Positions 35,762-47,618 of a stretch of DNA of 64,000 bases are shown here, in pieces; the first letter of the stretch is position 1, and the number at the start of each line of letters is the position of its first letter. Where the stretch lies: contig CM042091.1 of NCBI GenBank assembly GCA_023512835.1, forward strand, positions 17,253,506 to 17,317,505, in the 5' to 3' direction. The notes under the pieces are model-generated. The model ran no database searches. It was not told where the DNA came from and worked only from the letters and a program-made list of their open reading frames with translations. The position numbers were made by a program, and so were the translations under genes. This stretch comes from Taxillus chinensis. Lineage: Eukaryota; Streptophyta; Magnoliopsida; Santalales; Loranthaceae.

Positions 35762-38195
35762 ATGGCAAAGAATCAAATAATGGATTCTGCTTGGAAATAT
35801 GGAAATAAAATGGAGTTAGATAAAAAAAGATATAAATATATTCGCTGCATCTTTTGTGAAAAAGAAATCAGGGGAGGAATATTTCGATTAAAAGAACATT
35901 TGGTCGGTAAAAGAGAAAATGTTGTCCTGTGTCCGAAAGTTATACCGGAAGTTAGGGATGAAATGAGAAAAAAAAATTAAGGAATTAGGAAAGTTAAAGA
36001 GAATGCATCAAATGGTTAGGGAGGATATGACTGATAAAAACACGACATTAAATAATGGATCCGAATCGACTAGTGATAGTGTAACTTAAAGAGTGAATAG
36101 GAGACTTATGGATAGATTTCTTGGAATTGTGGGGGATGATGTTGAGAAAATAATGACATAAGTGGAAGTGAACAAAAAAAACTTACCGTAAAAGAATTAC
36201 GTGATGAAGTGTGTATGGAGATCAGTTGATGTTTCTTTGACAATATCATTGCTTTTAATGTTGTTAATAGTCCATCATTTGTTAGCATGTGTTAAGCAAT
36301 TGGTCAATATGAAATTGGTTTGGAAGTGCCCAGTAGCTATGAATTGAAGACAAATATTTTTAAAACAGAAGAAGAGAACACTAAAAATATGGTGCATGAT
36401 GTGAAAAAGATATAAGAACAAACAAGAGTTTTTATATTATCATATGGATGGAAAGATATGAGGGGTAGAAAATTGATCAATATTATTGTGAATAATCCAT
36501 ATGACACGGTTTTCTTGTGTTTTATTAATGTCAGCGGTGTAGTGAAAGATGCAACGCTTATATTTAAATTATTAGATGATGTTGTTGAAGAAATTGGAGA
36601 GAATCTCGTAGTTCAAGTGGTAACAGATAATGCCTCAAACTATAAAAAATTTGAGGAAATGTTAATGAAGAAGAGGAAAACAGTTATAGTGGACGCCATG
36701 TGCCGCACATTGTATAAATTTGATTCTTAAAAAAATTGAAGAACTATCCCAACATAAAATGACCTTGAGAAAAGACAAGAAGGTATATGTCATTCTTGTA
36801 TTTATTATAAATTTCTTCTATAATTTTATAGTAACTGTTTTCATATACTGATTAAATTGTTTTAATAGGTGAGTCAAATTTTTTTATAATTATAGATGGA
36901 TATTGGCATTGATGAGAAAGTTAACTCAAAAATATAACATACTTAACATTGCAAAGCCTATATGAATTGTGTGAGCCTTTAGAGCAAATGTTAACTTCAG
37001 AAGAGTAGAGAGAACGTACATGGATGAATAAAGCATAAGGGAAAGAAGTGAAAAAATTTATTATAAGGGATGAGAATTTTTGGTCCGCTATGTCTTATGC
37101 ATTGAAAACAACTAGACCTCTTGTTAATGTGTTGAGATTGGATGATTTGGATAAGGTGCCTGGAATGAAATTTATTTATGGAGCAATGGATGCAGATAAA
37201 GAAGAGATTGTCACAAATTTAGGGAATAAATATGGAGATTATGGCGAGATTCAAAATATCATTAACCATAAATGGGACTTCCAATTACATCACCCTTTAC
37301 ATGTAGCCGCTTGTTTTTTGAATCATAGATTTCAATATTCAGAAGATGTGTCCAATCATCCAAAGATTAAGAGTAGATTATTTAGGTGCACGGAGAAGTT
37401 TATACTAAATTATGTAGAAATAAAAAAGACTTGTCTACAAATTAAAGATTTTAGACAAAAGAAAGGGTTGTTTGGCTTCGAATTGGCAAAATTTACTATG
37501 CACAAACATCGTCTTGGTATGTGAACTTCTCTTTCAAGTAGTGTTCAATTATCTATCTATTTTCTTAGTACCTGAATTGTTAAGTTTCACTTGATATTGT
37601 TATAGATGATTGGTGGGTTGAATTTGGAGAAACTTAAAATATTTAATATTGTATTTAATATGAATTTTAATATTTTTTCATACTGATTTTATTTTAATTG
37701 ATATATTTAGATTCATTCTAAAAGAAGAAATCAGTTAGACACGGAAAAACTAAATTCATTGGTGTATGTGATGTATAATAGAAAATTGAGGAAAACATTC
37801 ATTAGACAACAAAACTTGCCCAATGATGTTGATGCTTTACTTTCTATTGATGTGCCTTCTAATGATGAATGGATAGTTGAGGAAGATGATATTGATAATA
37901 TTTCTACATATGAACCAAATGGAAGTACACAAGGAGGAATGATTGGATATTCACATAAGTGTATTAATATTTAATAATTATATAAAGTGATTTTACTATA
38001 TATTGACTTATAAATTCATACATAGTTCTATGTTACATCAAATTATTTTGACGTAGGAAAAGGAAAGGGCATTGCAATTGAAGTGGAAAAGGAATTAGAA
38101 TTGAATGACTTATCCAATGAGGAAGATGAAGAACCATATTGGGATCCTAACTATCATCCATTAGACACGAACGATAGCTTATTCAAAGAACATTA
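35762..38195 (+). pseudogene. Broken hAT-superfamily transposase
   Basis: Four separated open pieces spell a plant hAT transposase in order. At 35762-35980 lies a BED-type zinc-finger start (RYKYIRCIFCEKEIRGGIFRL). At 36458-36730 lies a DUF659 block (VVQVVTDNASNYKKFEEML). At 37048-37524 lies the middle region with HPLHVAACFLNHRFQY. At 37700-37974 lies the C-terminal piece with IHSKRRNQLD and LVYVMYN, followed near 38060-38195 by the acidic tail. Stops and frameshifts separate the pieces. The Cys/Glu/Trp-rich core of the dimerisation domain is missing between 37524 and 37700. An acceptor-like CTTATAG sits just upstream of the first ATG, suggesting an original 5' intron. It is inactive. Confidence 0.85.
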
Positions 38196-38492
38196 GATTA
38201 TACATTTATTTAAGTTATTGAATTTTTAAGTTTGATGTATAATAAAGACTTAAATTAGGATTTGAGTGAGTGTGAGACTTCATTTCATAATTATAGTATG
38301 ATTTTATTATTATAAAACTAAGTTTGCTAATTTTATTTTATATATTTTGTATATCTTTAAAAAAATCAACGGTCGAGGCGTCAACCTCAATCATACTGAG
38401 GCACCCGCCTCGGCGTACAACACCAAACCTGTACAATACCGCATTTCGTATTTTTGAACCTTGCTACCAGCCACCTCTCTCCATCTCTCCAT

Positions 38493-38527
38493 CCCCCCCC
38501 CCCCCCACACACACACACACACACACC
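38493..38527 (+). repeat. C run plus (CA)n microsatellite
   Basis: Fourteen C residues are followed by about ten CA units. It lies just past the presumed right flank of the hAT remnant. Confidence 0.9.
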
Positions 38528-38944
38528 ATCTCTTCACCTATTGCTGCTAGACCAGCTTCGCCTGCACGTCTCCGAATCTGGAGATCCTTCAGCAGTGATT
38601 TCGCCCCCTTCCTTGGACTTCCTCTTCCACTACCGTGCCACCTAGATCCTTCATCATTCGTTTTCTATCTACCTTCTCTCTCTTTTGGTATTCCATGGTG
38701 GAACTAGGATTCTCTTGAGTTACTCGTTGACCTTTTTTTTGGAAAAAAATAATAACAGCAATAAAACAAAAGAATAAAAAAAGTTAGAAGCTCAAATTCG
38801 GTGTATAAGATATATTAATTTACAAATTTAACGTAATAAATTCACGAATTTAACTTCGGAATTCAAAATTGTAGCATAATAAATTTAACTTCGGCATTAA
38901 CCTCGAGCACGAAATGCATTTATAATCCTCAATTTAGTATTAAT

Positions 38945-39370
38945 GCAGTAATCCTTAATTAATGCATTAACGAAATTATAATGGCAATAATTAATGCATT
39001 AAAGAAATTTAATTCCCAATTAAATTTTAATTCTTGAAATTTTAATTCTCAAATTTAATCAAGCAATATAAATTATAATCCTTAATTTATATTTAAATAT
39101 AATAATCAATTATTAATGCCATTTTAAGTCACAAAATTTTTATTTACGATTATAATGACATTAATGCAGTAATCATCAATTAGTGCATTAACAAAAATAT
39201 AATGACAATAATTAATGCGTTAATAAAATTTAATTCCTGATTAAATTTTAATTTTTAAAATTTTAATTTCTAATTTTAATTAAGGATTATAAATTATAAT
39301 TCTTAATTTATATTTAAATGCAGTAATCAATAATTAATGTCATTTTAATTCACGAAATGAGAATTAAAGT
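38945..39370 (+). repeat. Two AT-rich tandem units of about 221 bp
   Basis: GCAGTAATCCTTAATTAATG at 38945 recurs as GCAGTAATCATCAATTAGTG at 39166, and the similarity continues through the two units to ATTTTAAGTCACAAAAT and ATTTTAATTCACGAAAT. The units are diverged but in the same order throughout. They contain many TTAATGCATTAA-like palindromes. No coding content is seen. Confidence 0.75.
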
Positions 39371-40689
39371 TTCGATTCAGGAATTTTAGTACTTTAATTC
39401 CTGAAATGAAGCTTTAGTACTTTAATTTTTGATTTTTCTAGAAAGATGAGTGTTTTTCTTGTTTTTTTATTTTTGAAGGAAAAAGAAGAAAAAGTCTAAA
39501 TGAAACCATTTTTCCAAAATATTTGAGTAAAGAAAGTTTATATATGAAGAAAATAAGGAGAAGAACCTGGATGACATTTTAAGGCTACACTTGATGATCT
39601 TCTTCCGAAGTTCCCTAAAAATAAAAAGGTTAGAAAAAGATTATAGCTTTTCTTTCATATAAAATGCATCAAATGTGGTATTCTAGAAAAACCAAAAAGC
39701 AAAGGCTTGGGTGGCTATGGGATTAAGCCTTAGATGCTCACATCCTAGCTGTTCGGATCAATATTAATTGTGACAATGTTTTTATGCTTTAGTTAAAATT
39801 CATTTTATTCTCTTTTTATAAAAAAGAAAAATCTCTTTTGTTTCCCTTAATAAAAAAATACTACCACATGGGCCTAAATCTCATTTTTTTTCTTAAAATT
39901 ATAATGTCTCCTTTTAGTTATTTTAAAATCTTTCTTTTGTTTTTCTAAGGCGTTGTTCTTAAAATTTTTCGTTTCTTTAAAAATAAAAATATAAAAAATG
40001 ACTTTTTTTAAATAAACAAGCAAACATCCATAAATCAAGATTAGGTACTAATTATGGGCATCATAGGAGTGTAAGAGCTTTTCTTTCTTTCCCACATGTA
40101 ACCAACTTCTGAACCTAATTTTCTAAAATAGTAGACTTTTTTTGTTTCTAGGTGCCCAATCATACCTCTAAATTGTTTAGTGATGATTTTGTATTTTCTT
40201 TTTCTTTTATGGTTTGTGTGAAGCTTGTGCGGAGATGACTCAATGACCAATGAATGAACCAATAAGAGTCCTTCACAAGCCAATATTGAGCCCAGTCAAA
40301 AACAGATAATGAGAATACATATGAAGAATGCCACCTAGTGTGATTATTCCTCCTCTATTTAGCATTTGCTTGTTTGTTGTTGTCTGCTTCACTTTAAGCT
40401 TACTTTGATCACCAAGAACAATTGTTTTATCTTTTAAAGGGATCTAAAATTTTTCTCTTAGTTTGTTCCAACAACTTCAACTGAAAGTTTACTTTCCTTT
40501 TATATACCTGTTCTTGGTTGCCTTAGCCATCTCTTGATGTTGATGATGTTATCATTTTCCATGATAGCATAGAAAATCATTCTATCAAGATAAAAATAAT
40601 CGAGTTACTTTTAATTTAATTGTCATTGTCCTGTTATCCATGCGTGGAGTATAAGATAAGCAATTTTGTTGTTAGGTTAATGCGTGTTG
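39371..40689. other. Intergenic, no gene seen
   Basis: AT-rich DNA with T-rich low-complexity patches near 39890-40000 and 40140-40210. I see no gene and no clear element ends. This stretch adjoins the C-terminal end of the geminiviral Rep remnant. Confidence 0.4.
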
Positions 40690-41727
40690 ATCATCGGCGT
40701 TAGTGTTATATAATGCGGCTTGGATAGACATGAACCAAGTGTTTTGGATGGTTCAGTCCTTTAAAGATGTATTCTCAGGCTTTTCTAGGAAGTCTTTGTA
40801 GCTGGACCCGTTTCCTGGATTGCAGAGCACGATTAAAGGGATCCCACCTTTAATGTGGATTGATCGGCCATATTTGCAGTTGGAGTGCCAGTCTTTTTGG
40901 GCTCCTATCATGTTTCCAATGCTTTAATTTTAAATATGCGGGTTCGACATCATCAATGACGTTATACTCAACATCATTTGAGTAGCTATGTGGATTAAAA
41001 TCAAGATGACCACATATATATTTATGTGGTCCTAATGATCTAGCCCATGCAGTTTTCCCAGTTCTACTGGGACCTTCAATAATTACAGATAATGGACGAT
41101 CAATATCTATACGCTTTTGAAATCCATTATGAAAACCTGGCTGCATAGCAGTATCCAGAACAAATTGATCACCCAACCATTATTCTAGATCATCGGGAAT
41201 AATAAAAGAATTGTATTGCCATTTCGGAATAAAAATGGCTGGCGGCGGATGAAATATTGTGATACTGTAATAAAAAGGTTTTTGGATCCTTATCTCGGAT
41301 GATCTGTAATGCCGACTCTTTCAATCCGGTGCTTAAAGCCTCGGTAAACACATCTTTATTAGATTGGGTGCCACTATTTAATTCATCGTGTTCGATTGTG
41401 TCACCTTCTTTGTCAAGGTACGCATTGACGTCGGAACTTGAGCGTGCACCTTGGATGTGACAACGGAATGAGATTGATTGATGTGGAGAGACCAAATCAA
41501 AGATCCATAGATTGTAACACTAGAATTTGCCCTCGAATTGGATGAGAGCATGTATGTGTGACTCCCCGTTTTCATGAAATTCCCTCCAAACTTTAATGTA
41601 TTTCTTATTGACGGGGGTCTGGATATTTTTGCAGTTGGGATACTGCCTCATGTTTAGAAAGAGAGCAATGAGGGTATGTGAGGAAGAAATTCTGGGCAGT
41701 TACCCGAAATTGACCGGCGGATGGCAT
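40690..41727 (-). pseudogene. Endogenous geminivirus replication-initiator (Rep/C1) pseudogene
   Basis: The minus strand carries nearly the whole length of a begomovirus-like Rep in broken frames. The ATG at 41727 opens MPSAGQF and rolling-circle motif I is FLTYP (residues 15-19). Motif II, H-I-H, is at about 41550-41558. Motif III, with the catalytic Tyr, is YLDK at 41409-41420. The helicase Walker A is GPSRTGKT at 41051-41074 and Walker B is VIDDV near 40945-40960. [13 protein letters not shown] block lies near 40890 and the C-terminus fades near 40695. At least three frameshifts (near 41655, 41230 and 40930) and in-frame stops (near 41525, 41180 and at 40753) break it. All catalytic motifs are nonetheless readable. 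It cannot make full-length Rep. Confidence 0.92.
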
Positions 41728-41744
41728 GGTCTATAAATATGGGG

Positions 41745-41810
41745 TGAACACCAGTCGGAGCACTCGAAAAGTCCCAGATGTAATGGTGTTTTGGTGTTGA
41801 ATTTATAGTG
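41745..41810 (-). promoter_or_regulatory. Geminiviral iterons and Rep-promoter TATA box
   Basis: Two tandem 8-mers, TGGTGTTT and TGGTGTTG (41784-41799), carry the directly repeated iteron-like core GGTGTT. An inverted copy, AACACC, lies at 41747-41752. A minus-strand TATAAAT is at 41801-41807, about 75 bases above the Rep start codon. Direct iterons next to the Rep TATA box with an inverted partner is the arrangement of begomovirus common regions, where Rep binds to start replication and repress its own gene. Confidence 0.75.
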
Positions 41811-41839
41811 GGAGCACTGAAGCGTACATGTGACAGGTG

Positions 41840-41873
41840 TAGGTCATCCGAGATAATATTACCGGATGGCCTA
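41840..41873 (+). promoter_or_regulatory. Geminiviral replication-origin hairpin with TAATATTAC
   Basis: The arms TAGGTCATCCG (41840-41850) and CGGATGGCCTA (41863-41873) pair over 11 bp with a single G-T wobble. The 12-base loop holds the invariant geminivirus nonanucleotide TAATATTAC at 41854-41862. Rep nicks such sites between positions 7 and 8 of the nonamer, here 41860/41861. It lies about 115 bases upstream of the Rep pseudogene start, as in real geminivirus genomes. Both stem and loop are undamaged although the Rep gene is broken. Confidence 0.92.
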
Positions 41874-42229
41874 CCCCCTTATGCGCCCAAAACGACGTCA
41901 CATAGACTCTGTTGGTAATGCGTGGCCCCCACTATTGTAGTGAATCAATGATTGTGTGTGACATCTTGTTGTATTGCCCTGTAAGTTTTCTCAGAGGCAT
42001 ATTATGGAAGCAAGAGTGGTCCCCACATAATTACTTAATGTTAAAGCATGCTTGTAGTGGTCGAATAAGATTCGAAATTCATGGGAGATAGTGTAACTTT
42101 GTAAGAAAATATAATATTGTATTGATTAATGCTAATAACTCCCACGTTATCCAACCTTTGATCTTATTTAAGTATATAATTAAATAAGCAAAGTTCATCT
42201 CATATTTCATAGTTCTCGCAAAGATAATT
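41874..42229 (+). other. Possible virion-sense side of the geminiviral insert, then host DNA
   Basis: Right of the origin hairpin the sequence stays GC-richer until about 41970 and includes AAAACGACGTCACAT, with a TGACGTC/ACGT core like plant bZIP targets. This is where a geminivirus would have its virion-sense promoter. I cannot recognise coat-protein or V2 coding sequence after it, so the insert probably ends within this interval. Confidence 0.4.
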
Positions 42230-43060
42230 TGATAGTAAAGTCCTCATACTTTAATTCTTAAATTCTTTTACAGAGTTTGCTACATTTCAAAGTTCTCGTG
42301 GATATGAGTTCTTTATCAGGATCACTTCTTCATTAGTAAAAAACCTATGATTAAAACTTAAAAGCCTTATGGTAAAACACTTTCGATTTAAATTCCTTTA
42401 GCTTCTAAAGTTTTCTCTAAGTTCTAACTTGAGCTTCAAAAATCTTTTGATGACAAAGTCATCTGATTTTAACTTCAAAAGCCTTAGCTCTATTAAAACT
42501 CTTTTGATTTGAAGTCATGATTTTTTAAAGTCCATTGATAAAAGTCCTTTGACTTTTAAAAGTCTTTTAACTTTAACTTTAAGAATCATATAATTTCAAG
42601 ACATGGTGAGGGACTCTAAAACCCTTATGATTTCAACTCTTCTTATTTTAAAGAACTCTGATAAAATCTTTTGATTGCAACATGCTATAATGGACTTTAA
42701 AACCCCCCCGGGTTAGAATCTTTTGTTTTAAAAGTACTTTTATGAGCGCCTCAACTTTTAAAGTCTTTTTATTTTAACTTGAAAAGTGACCGATTATTTA
42801 AAGCCTTATGATATATTAAAATTGTATGTTTTTCTTAAAGTGTTTTGATAGACTTTAAAGTTATATGTTTTTTTAGAGTGCTTTAATAGACCCGTATGTT
42901 GTCTTACTTCAAGATTGTGTATTTTTCTTAAAGTTCTCTGATAGACTTGCTCATTTTCTTCAATGTCATTTTTTTCATAATTCTTTAGTAGGCTTTAAAA
43001 TCATATAACAGACTTCAAAGTCCTATGAATTCTTCGATTTTTCAAGTTTATTAATTTTGA
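42230..43060 (+). repeat. Degenerate AAAGTC/TTTTGAT short-period array
   Basis: About 800 bases are made of loosely repeated words such as TTTAAAAGTC, TCTTTTGATT, CTTTAAAGT and CTTATGATTT at irregular 30-50-base spacing. There is no stable unit length and no open frame. It looks like an old, eroded minisatellite or a decayed retroelement untranslated region. Confidence 0.5.
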
Positions 43061-45090
43061 AGACTTTCAACTTTCTAACCAAAACTCGACTTCTTTCACG
43101 TTGAGCTTCTTGATGTATGTATGATGTAATACACATCTAGTTCAACATCTTCAGCCTCGGAAAGCTCTTTCTACTTGATTGTTGTTTCCAAACCAATTCT
43201 ACCATTGTGTTTATAATACTTAAACTTCTAATAAAGTTGGAACTAACACCCTTAGATGGTAGTCTTATCAAGTCATATTGATCGGCTCTAGTTGCCATGA
43301 TGGCCCAGAAGCTTCATGTATTTGATTTTGCACATGTATGTGAGTCTTTTCGACGTTGGCATTCACTTGATCTATTGCATGATTTTTAAAATTAAGACCG
43401 CTATAATGGACAAGAGGGTTAACTTAAACACCCACACTCTTATCCCTAAACATTAGGATAAAACTGCAGGGGTTTCATTTGAAAAAACTTAAAATTTATT
43501 GAATAAATTTTCATCTCCTAATCAATTGCCAAAAAGAATTCCTAACTTTCCCAAACTATTTTGTAATTAATTATAATTTTTTTTAAAATGCGACAAGAAT
43601 AAAGTTTTTACATGAAACAAAAATTAAACAACTACTCCATATATACAATTTATCAAAAATATCGTATGTGTAAAATATATAAATTTTTTTTGAACTTACA
43701 AAAATAAATAATTTAAAATATTGGATTAAAAAAATTCTCAGCTTCTAAAAATTAATAATGAAAAACATTATATTGTGAAATGGCACATTATAATTTCAGA
43801 AATTGAAAACCTTTTCACATCTATGTTTATATTTTCTTGATTTTTTTTTTGGGGTTTCCTCGGCCTTTTGAAAAGCAAAACTTTATTTTGAAAAATTGTA
43901 AAATTCTTGATTAGTTAACAACCCTAGTTGCAAAATTGATGGACATTAAATACTTGAGCCCTACTTCTCTTCAATCTAAAAAAACCAATTTTTCTAAATG
44001 TATGACAGTCATGCTCGCTGGCATGCACCACCTCCCTGACTCTGCTACTGTCATGCCTTGGATTACCTAAGGACAAGTTAGACGGCTAAGAGGAAGATAT
44101 AAAAACCAAAAGTAACGACTTGCAAATAAAATTTATGTCGCACCTAAGGATGTTGGATGTGTTGTATTTATTCCTTGAGATTTCTCATTGCCTGATATAT
44201 CAGCATCTTCGGCCATCAAGCCATTTACATATCCCTCCACCGTTCATGAAAACGTGGTAAAATGAAAAGTTTGAATAAATCAACTGACTAAATAGTTTTT
44301 GGGGTGTTCAAATTATCATTATTATTATTTTATTTTAACAAAGAAAATTAAAATTATAACATTTATAGTATCTTTAAATGTTATAGCGTCCATGGTTCAT
44401 ACATTTTTTTAATTTAAAAAGCCACTTCACGTGTCCAATTCATAAATTATTAACCGTTGCTAACACAAATACAAATGTAATGAAATGGCATAACTGTCTT
44501 ATACAATATACAGTTGAAATTAAGGGTGTAACTGTCTTAACTGTCTCACCTGCTATTCCATCCGTTTTTTTATAAATTTTTAACATTTTAAATATCAATA
44601 TAAAAATTATCAAGATTTAAAAAATTGTTGATTATAACAAAATTGTGATTTTTTAAAAATCGGGAGGATTAATCAGGGAAACTAACAAACTTTAGTCTTA
44701 GTTTAATTATATAATAATAATAGTTGGTAAGTAACGGGTAATACTAGAAAGAAAAAAGATACTGGTGACCTCTTAAAGGGGCACCTTGATAAAACCTTTA
44801 CCATTTCTAAATAGAAATTTTATTTGTAGGTAGATTGTACCGATAGAAAATTCGTGTGTGACTAAAAAAGACGCATATTTCATAAATGGTAAGGATAAAA
44901 ACTATATACCGCGAGTAAAATTGTGGCAACCCGGAGAGGAATCAGAAAATTTGCAACTATTGCAATTTACGCTACTAATGTGAGGTACTTCAAGAATGAA
45001 GAGACATCAATTATTGGCAACTATTGAAATGTACACATCAGTGAAGCGTAAGAGTATCTCCATCCGATCGAGACAACGTCCCCATCTAAT
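43061..45090. other. Intergenic, downstream of the SNAP33 gene
   Basis: No gene was found. A block at about 44770-44890 repeats text of the kind seen near 32280-32460 (TAGGTAGATTGTAC, AATAGAAATTTT), again suggesting an old dispersed repeat. The last 100-150 bases before 45091 should be 3' UTR of the minus-strand SNARE gene. Confidence 0.4.
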
Positions 45091-47618
45091 CTACTTCCCA
45101 AGCAGACGACGCCCACGTTGGTTAGCACCCTTGACCCTGAAATTTAGCTCCTCCACATCAACGTCAAAATGGTCCAGAGCTTTGTTTTGCCTGCAGTAAT
45201 TACAAGAGTTTAGTTTGATATCTGAACAGATCACACAGCCTAACCTTCTTTGGGATGTTGATTGTTGACACACAAAATGAAAAAGAATATTGCATAATAT
45301 ATTAATATGGCTCAACATGCCATGTTCATTAGACCTCTAAACACACAAACGACTCATCAAAACCAACCTTTCAATTTCAGACCCCATGTCGACAGCCATT
45401 ACTTTCAGCTCCCCCAATAGATTGCTTAAATCTGAAAGTGCATCATCTTGCTTTGCGTTTTCAGCCTGTTTTAGCATGATACCAAGTGAACATATTAATG
45501 TTCATCATTGTAATCAACGAATAACTAACATAAGTTGCATTAATGGGCATTCAGAAACAATAAAATTCATAAGTGTAATCGTTTAAATCTAATTTCCTTC
45601 AGCTATAAGAGAGGAAAGTGTAATCTTATATTCAGAATCTGACATTATTGTGTAGTGAAAACAGGGAGGGTGGACAGACATGGATAAATAAGGAAAACAC
45701 ATGGTCACTTGCACGGGTCACCAAGTGTTACTTCCTAATTACAACCCTTAGCAGAGGACATGCCTTGTGCAAGCCCACTATGCAGAACCACACAAAATGA
45801 AACTTTGCATTTTTCACAATAATCAAACACATACCTCAACTTTCTCAAATGCAGAAGCAGATTCAGGATGAGGTTGTTGTGAGTTTGACCGACCCTTGGG
45901 TGCAGGAGATAATCCCAGCTTCTCCCTTCGCTCCAAGCTGTTCCCCCTTCTCTTGAAGGAATTATCTACAAAGCATCAAAGTATATCAAACAAGGTCAAA
46001 TCAAATCCAACCCCTCTGATAACTTTCCCTCCCAGCCCCACATACAAGATGAAAATGTGCATCAAAGGGGAAAAACATTAAAAGGTGAGAAGGCAAGAAA
46101 AACCTCTTGTGATAACAGGCCCTTTAATTGGGCGGTTCTTCTTGGGCTTCCAAGTCCTAGAAAACACGCCTCCAAGAGTGCCTAGCAGTTTCTCACCCTA
46201 AAATCAGCAAGACAAAAATCAACAACCATCCCTTAAACTAAAAAAGACGACCAACAAAAATAATTCAAACTTGTGGTAAGGTTTTCAAGGCCGAGTGACA
46301 AAAGTTCCCTTCAGAAACCGAGACAGGAACTAAAGGGTATAATGAAGAAGACATTGAACCAGTCCGATAAGTAATAGGAAAAACGAAGAAAAATCATTCC
46401 AAAGCATCACAAACCTTAAAAAAATCATAAGAGGCATTTATGGCATCATACCATTGTTGATTAACATTACCATCAATTGCGAACAGTTTCAGAAATGTTA
46501 TATGAGATTCAATTATTACAGAACTGTCATTACACAATGAAAATTTTGAAATTTCATTAAAATTACACAACTGTAATTTTAGAAATTTTCCAAAGAATAG
46601 AAGATTTGTTAGGGAAGTTCTCTTTCAAAACGATAATAATAATTCACAGATACGTTAAATCGACATAATATTTTATGGGTTACTAGTACAGACAGTATCA
46701 TCATTCAAGGAATGCATTGATGGAAAGCTAGCTTTCCAGGCATTCCAATTCTTTTATTTCATTGTATAATTTCATCTATATAGTTCTTCTCAGAGAGTCA
46801 CACTCGTTATCCTCATCCAACAGAGATGAATCAGAGTGATGGCAGGCTTGGATAGCAAAACCTCATCATCATTACAAGAGCTTAAGGGCTAAATATTATT
46901 TAAGTCCACGAGCTAATTCAAAACCAAAGATTTTTATTTCTTTTGCCTTTCAGTAGGGGACAACACATCAATGTGTATGCATACTTACAAATGCCAGCAA
47001 AGACTTGTCAGAATCCTGATACTAAATTCTTTACATATAACTACAATCAGACAATATAAAACGAACAGAATTCTAGCTCAAACAAAGTTCTAAGTGAGCA
47101 AAGAAGAAGAAGAATACCCGACTGAGATCTTGATCTATGTCAGCTGCAACCATGTGGGTCCTGGTAATCTGTTCACCCTGATGATGCAAGGCTTCCAAAG
47201 TACTAGTAGCATCGGCTCTCATATTCTCTGCAATCTTCACACAGTTGTTAACGGTCTTGGTTGTTCCCTCGGCCTTGTACACAGCATAGTTTTCCAACTC
47301 TTGAACACTCTGCTGCTCTAAGCCTCCAGATTCACGGAAATCATTCTTATATCTGTTTCTGGCAGATGAAGTCATTGAGTAAAGTGGTGAAGAAGAGGCC
47401 TGTTTCACCGCAACGTCATCATCAAACGGGTTGGTAGTCGGCTCTGGGGTAACTACTGCATGCTCAGAAGAAGTTCTTTGTGATGACATCTGGGTGGTTT
47501 TCTTGTTATCTGACTCATCATCAGAATCAAAGGGATTGGGGCTAGAACTGGGAAACCCGTGAACAACTAAATTTTTGTCAGGAGCTTTAATGAAAGCAGA
47601 TTTCTTAAAACCACGCAT
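45091..47618 (-). CDS. SNAP33: SNAP33-type Qb+Qc SNARE (SNAP25 family)
   Basis: Five coding exons, 47118-47618, 46104-46197, 45835-45965, 45368-45465 and 45091-45190, encode 307 aa, close to plant SNAP33 proteins (about 300). All introns are GT-AG. ATG at 47618 gives MRGFKKSAF. The acidic N-terminus holds two NPF motifs (residues 28-30 and 63-65), in NPFDSDDESDNK and NPFDDD. The Qb SNARE helix runs to the end of exon 1 (SVQELENYAVYKAE, then GEQITRTH). A linker with GGVFSRTWKPKK follows, and the Qc helix ends ...NQRGRRLLGK. Family members pair with plasma-membrane syntaxins and VAMP72 R-SNAREs in secretion, cytokinesis and pathogen-triggered exocytosis. As in other plant members, no palmitoylated Cys cluster is seen. 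A 5' UTR intron is likely (47686-48271, donor CACAG/GTACAG, acceptor TTTTTCAG). Confidence 0.95.
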
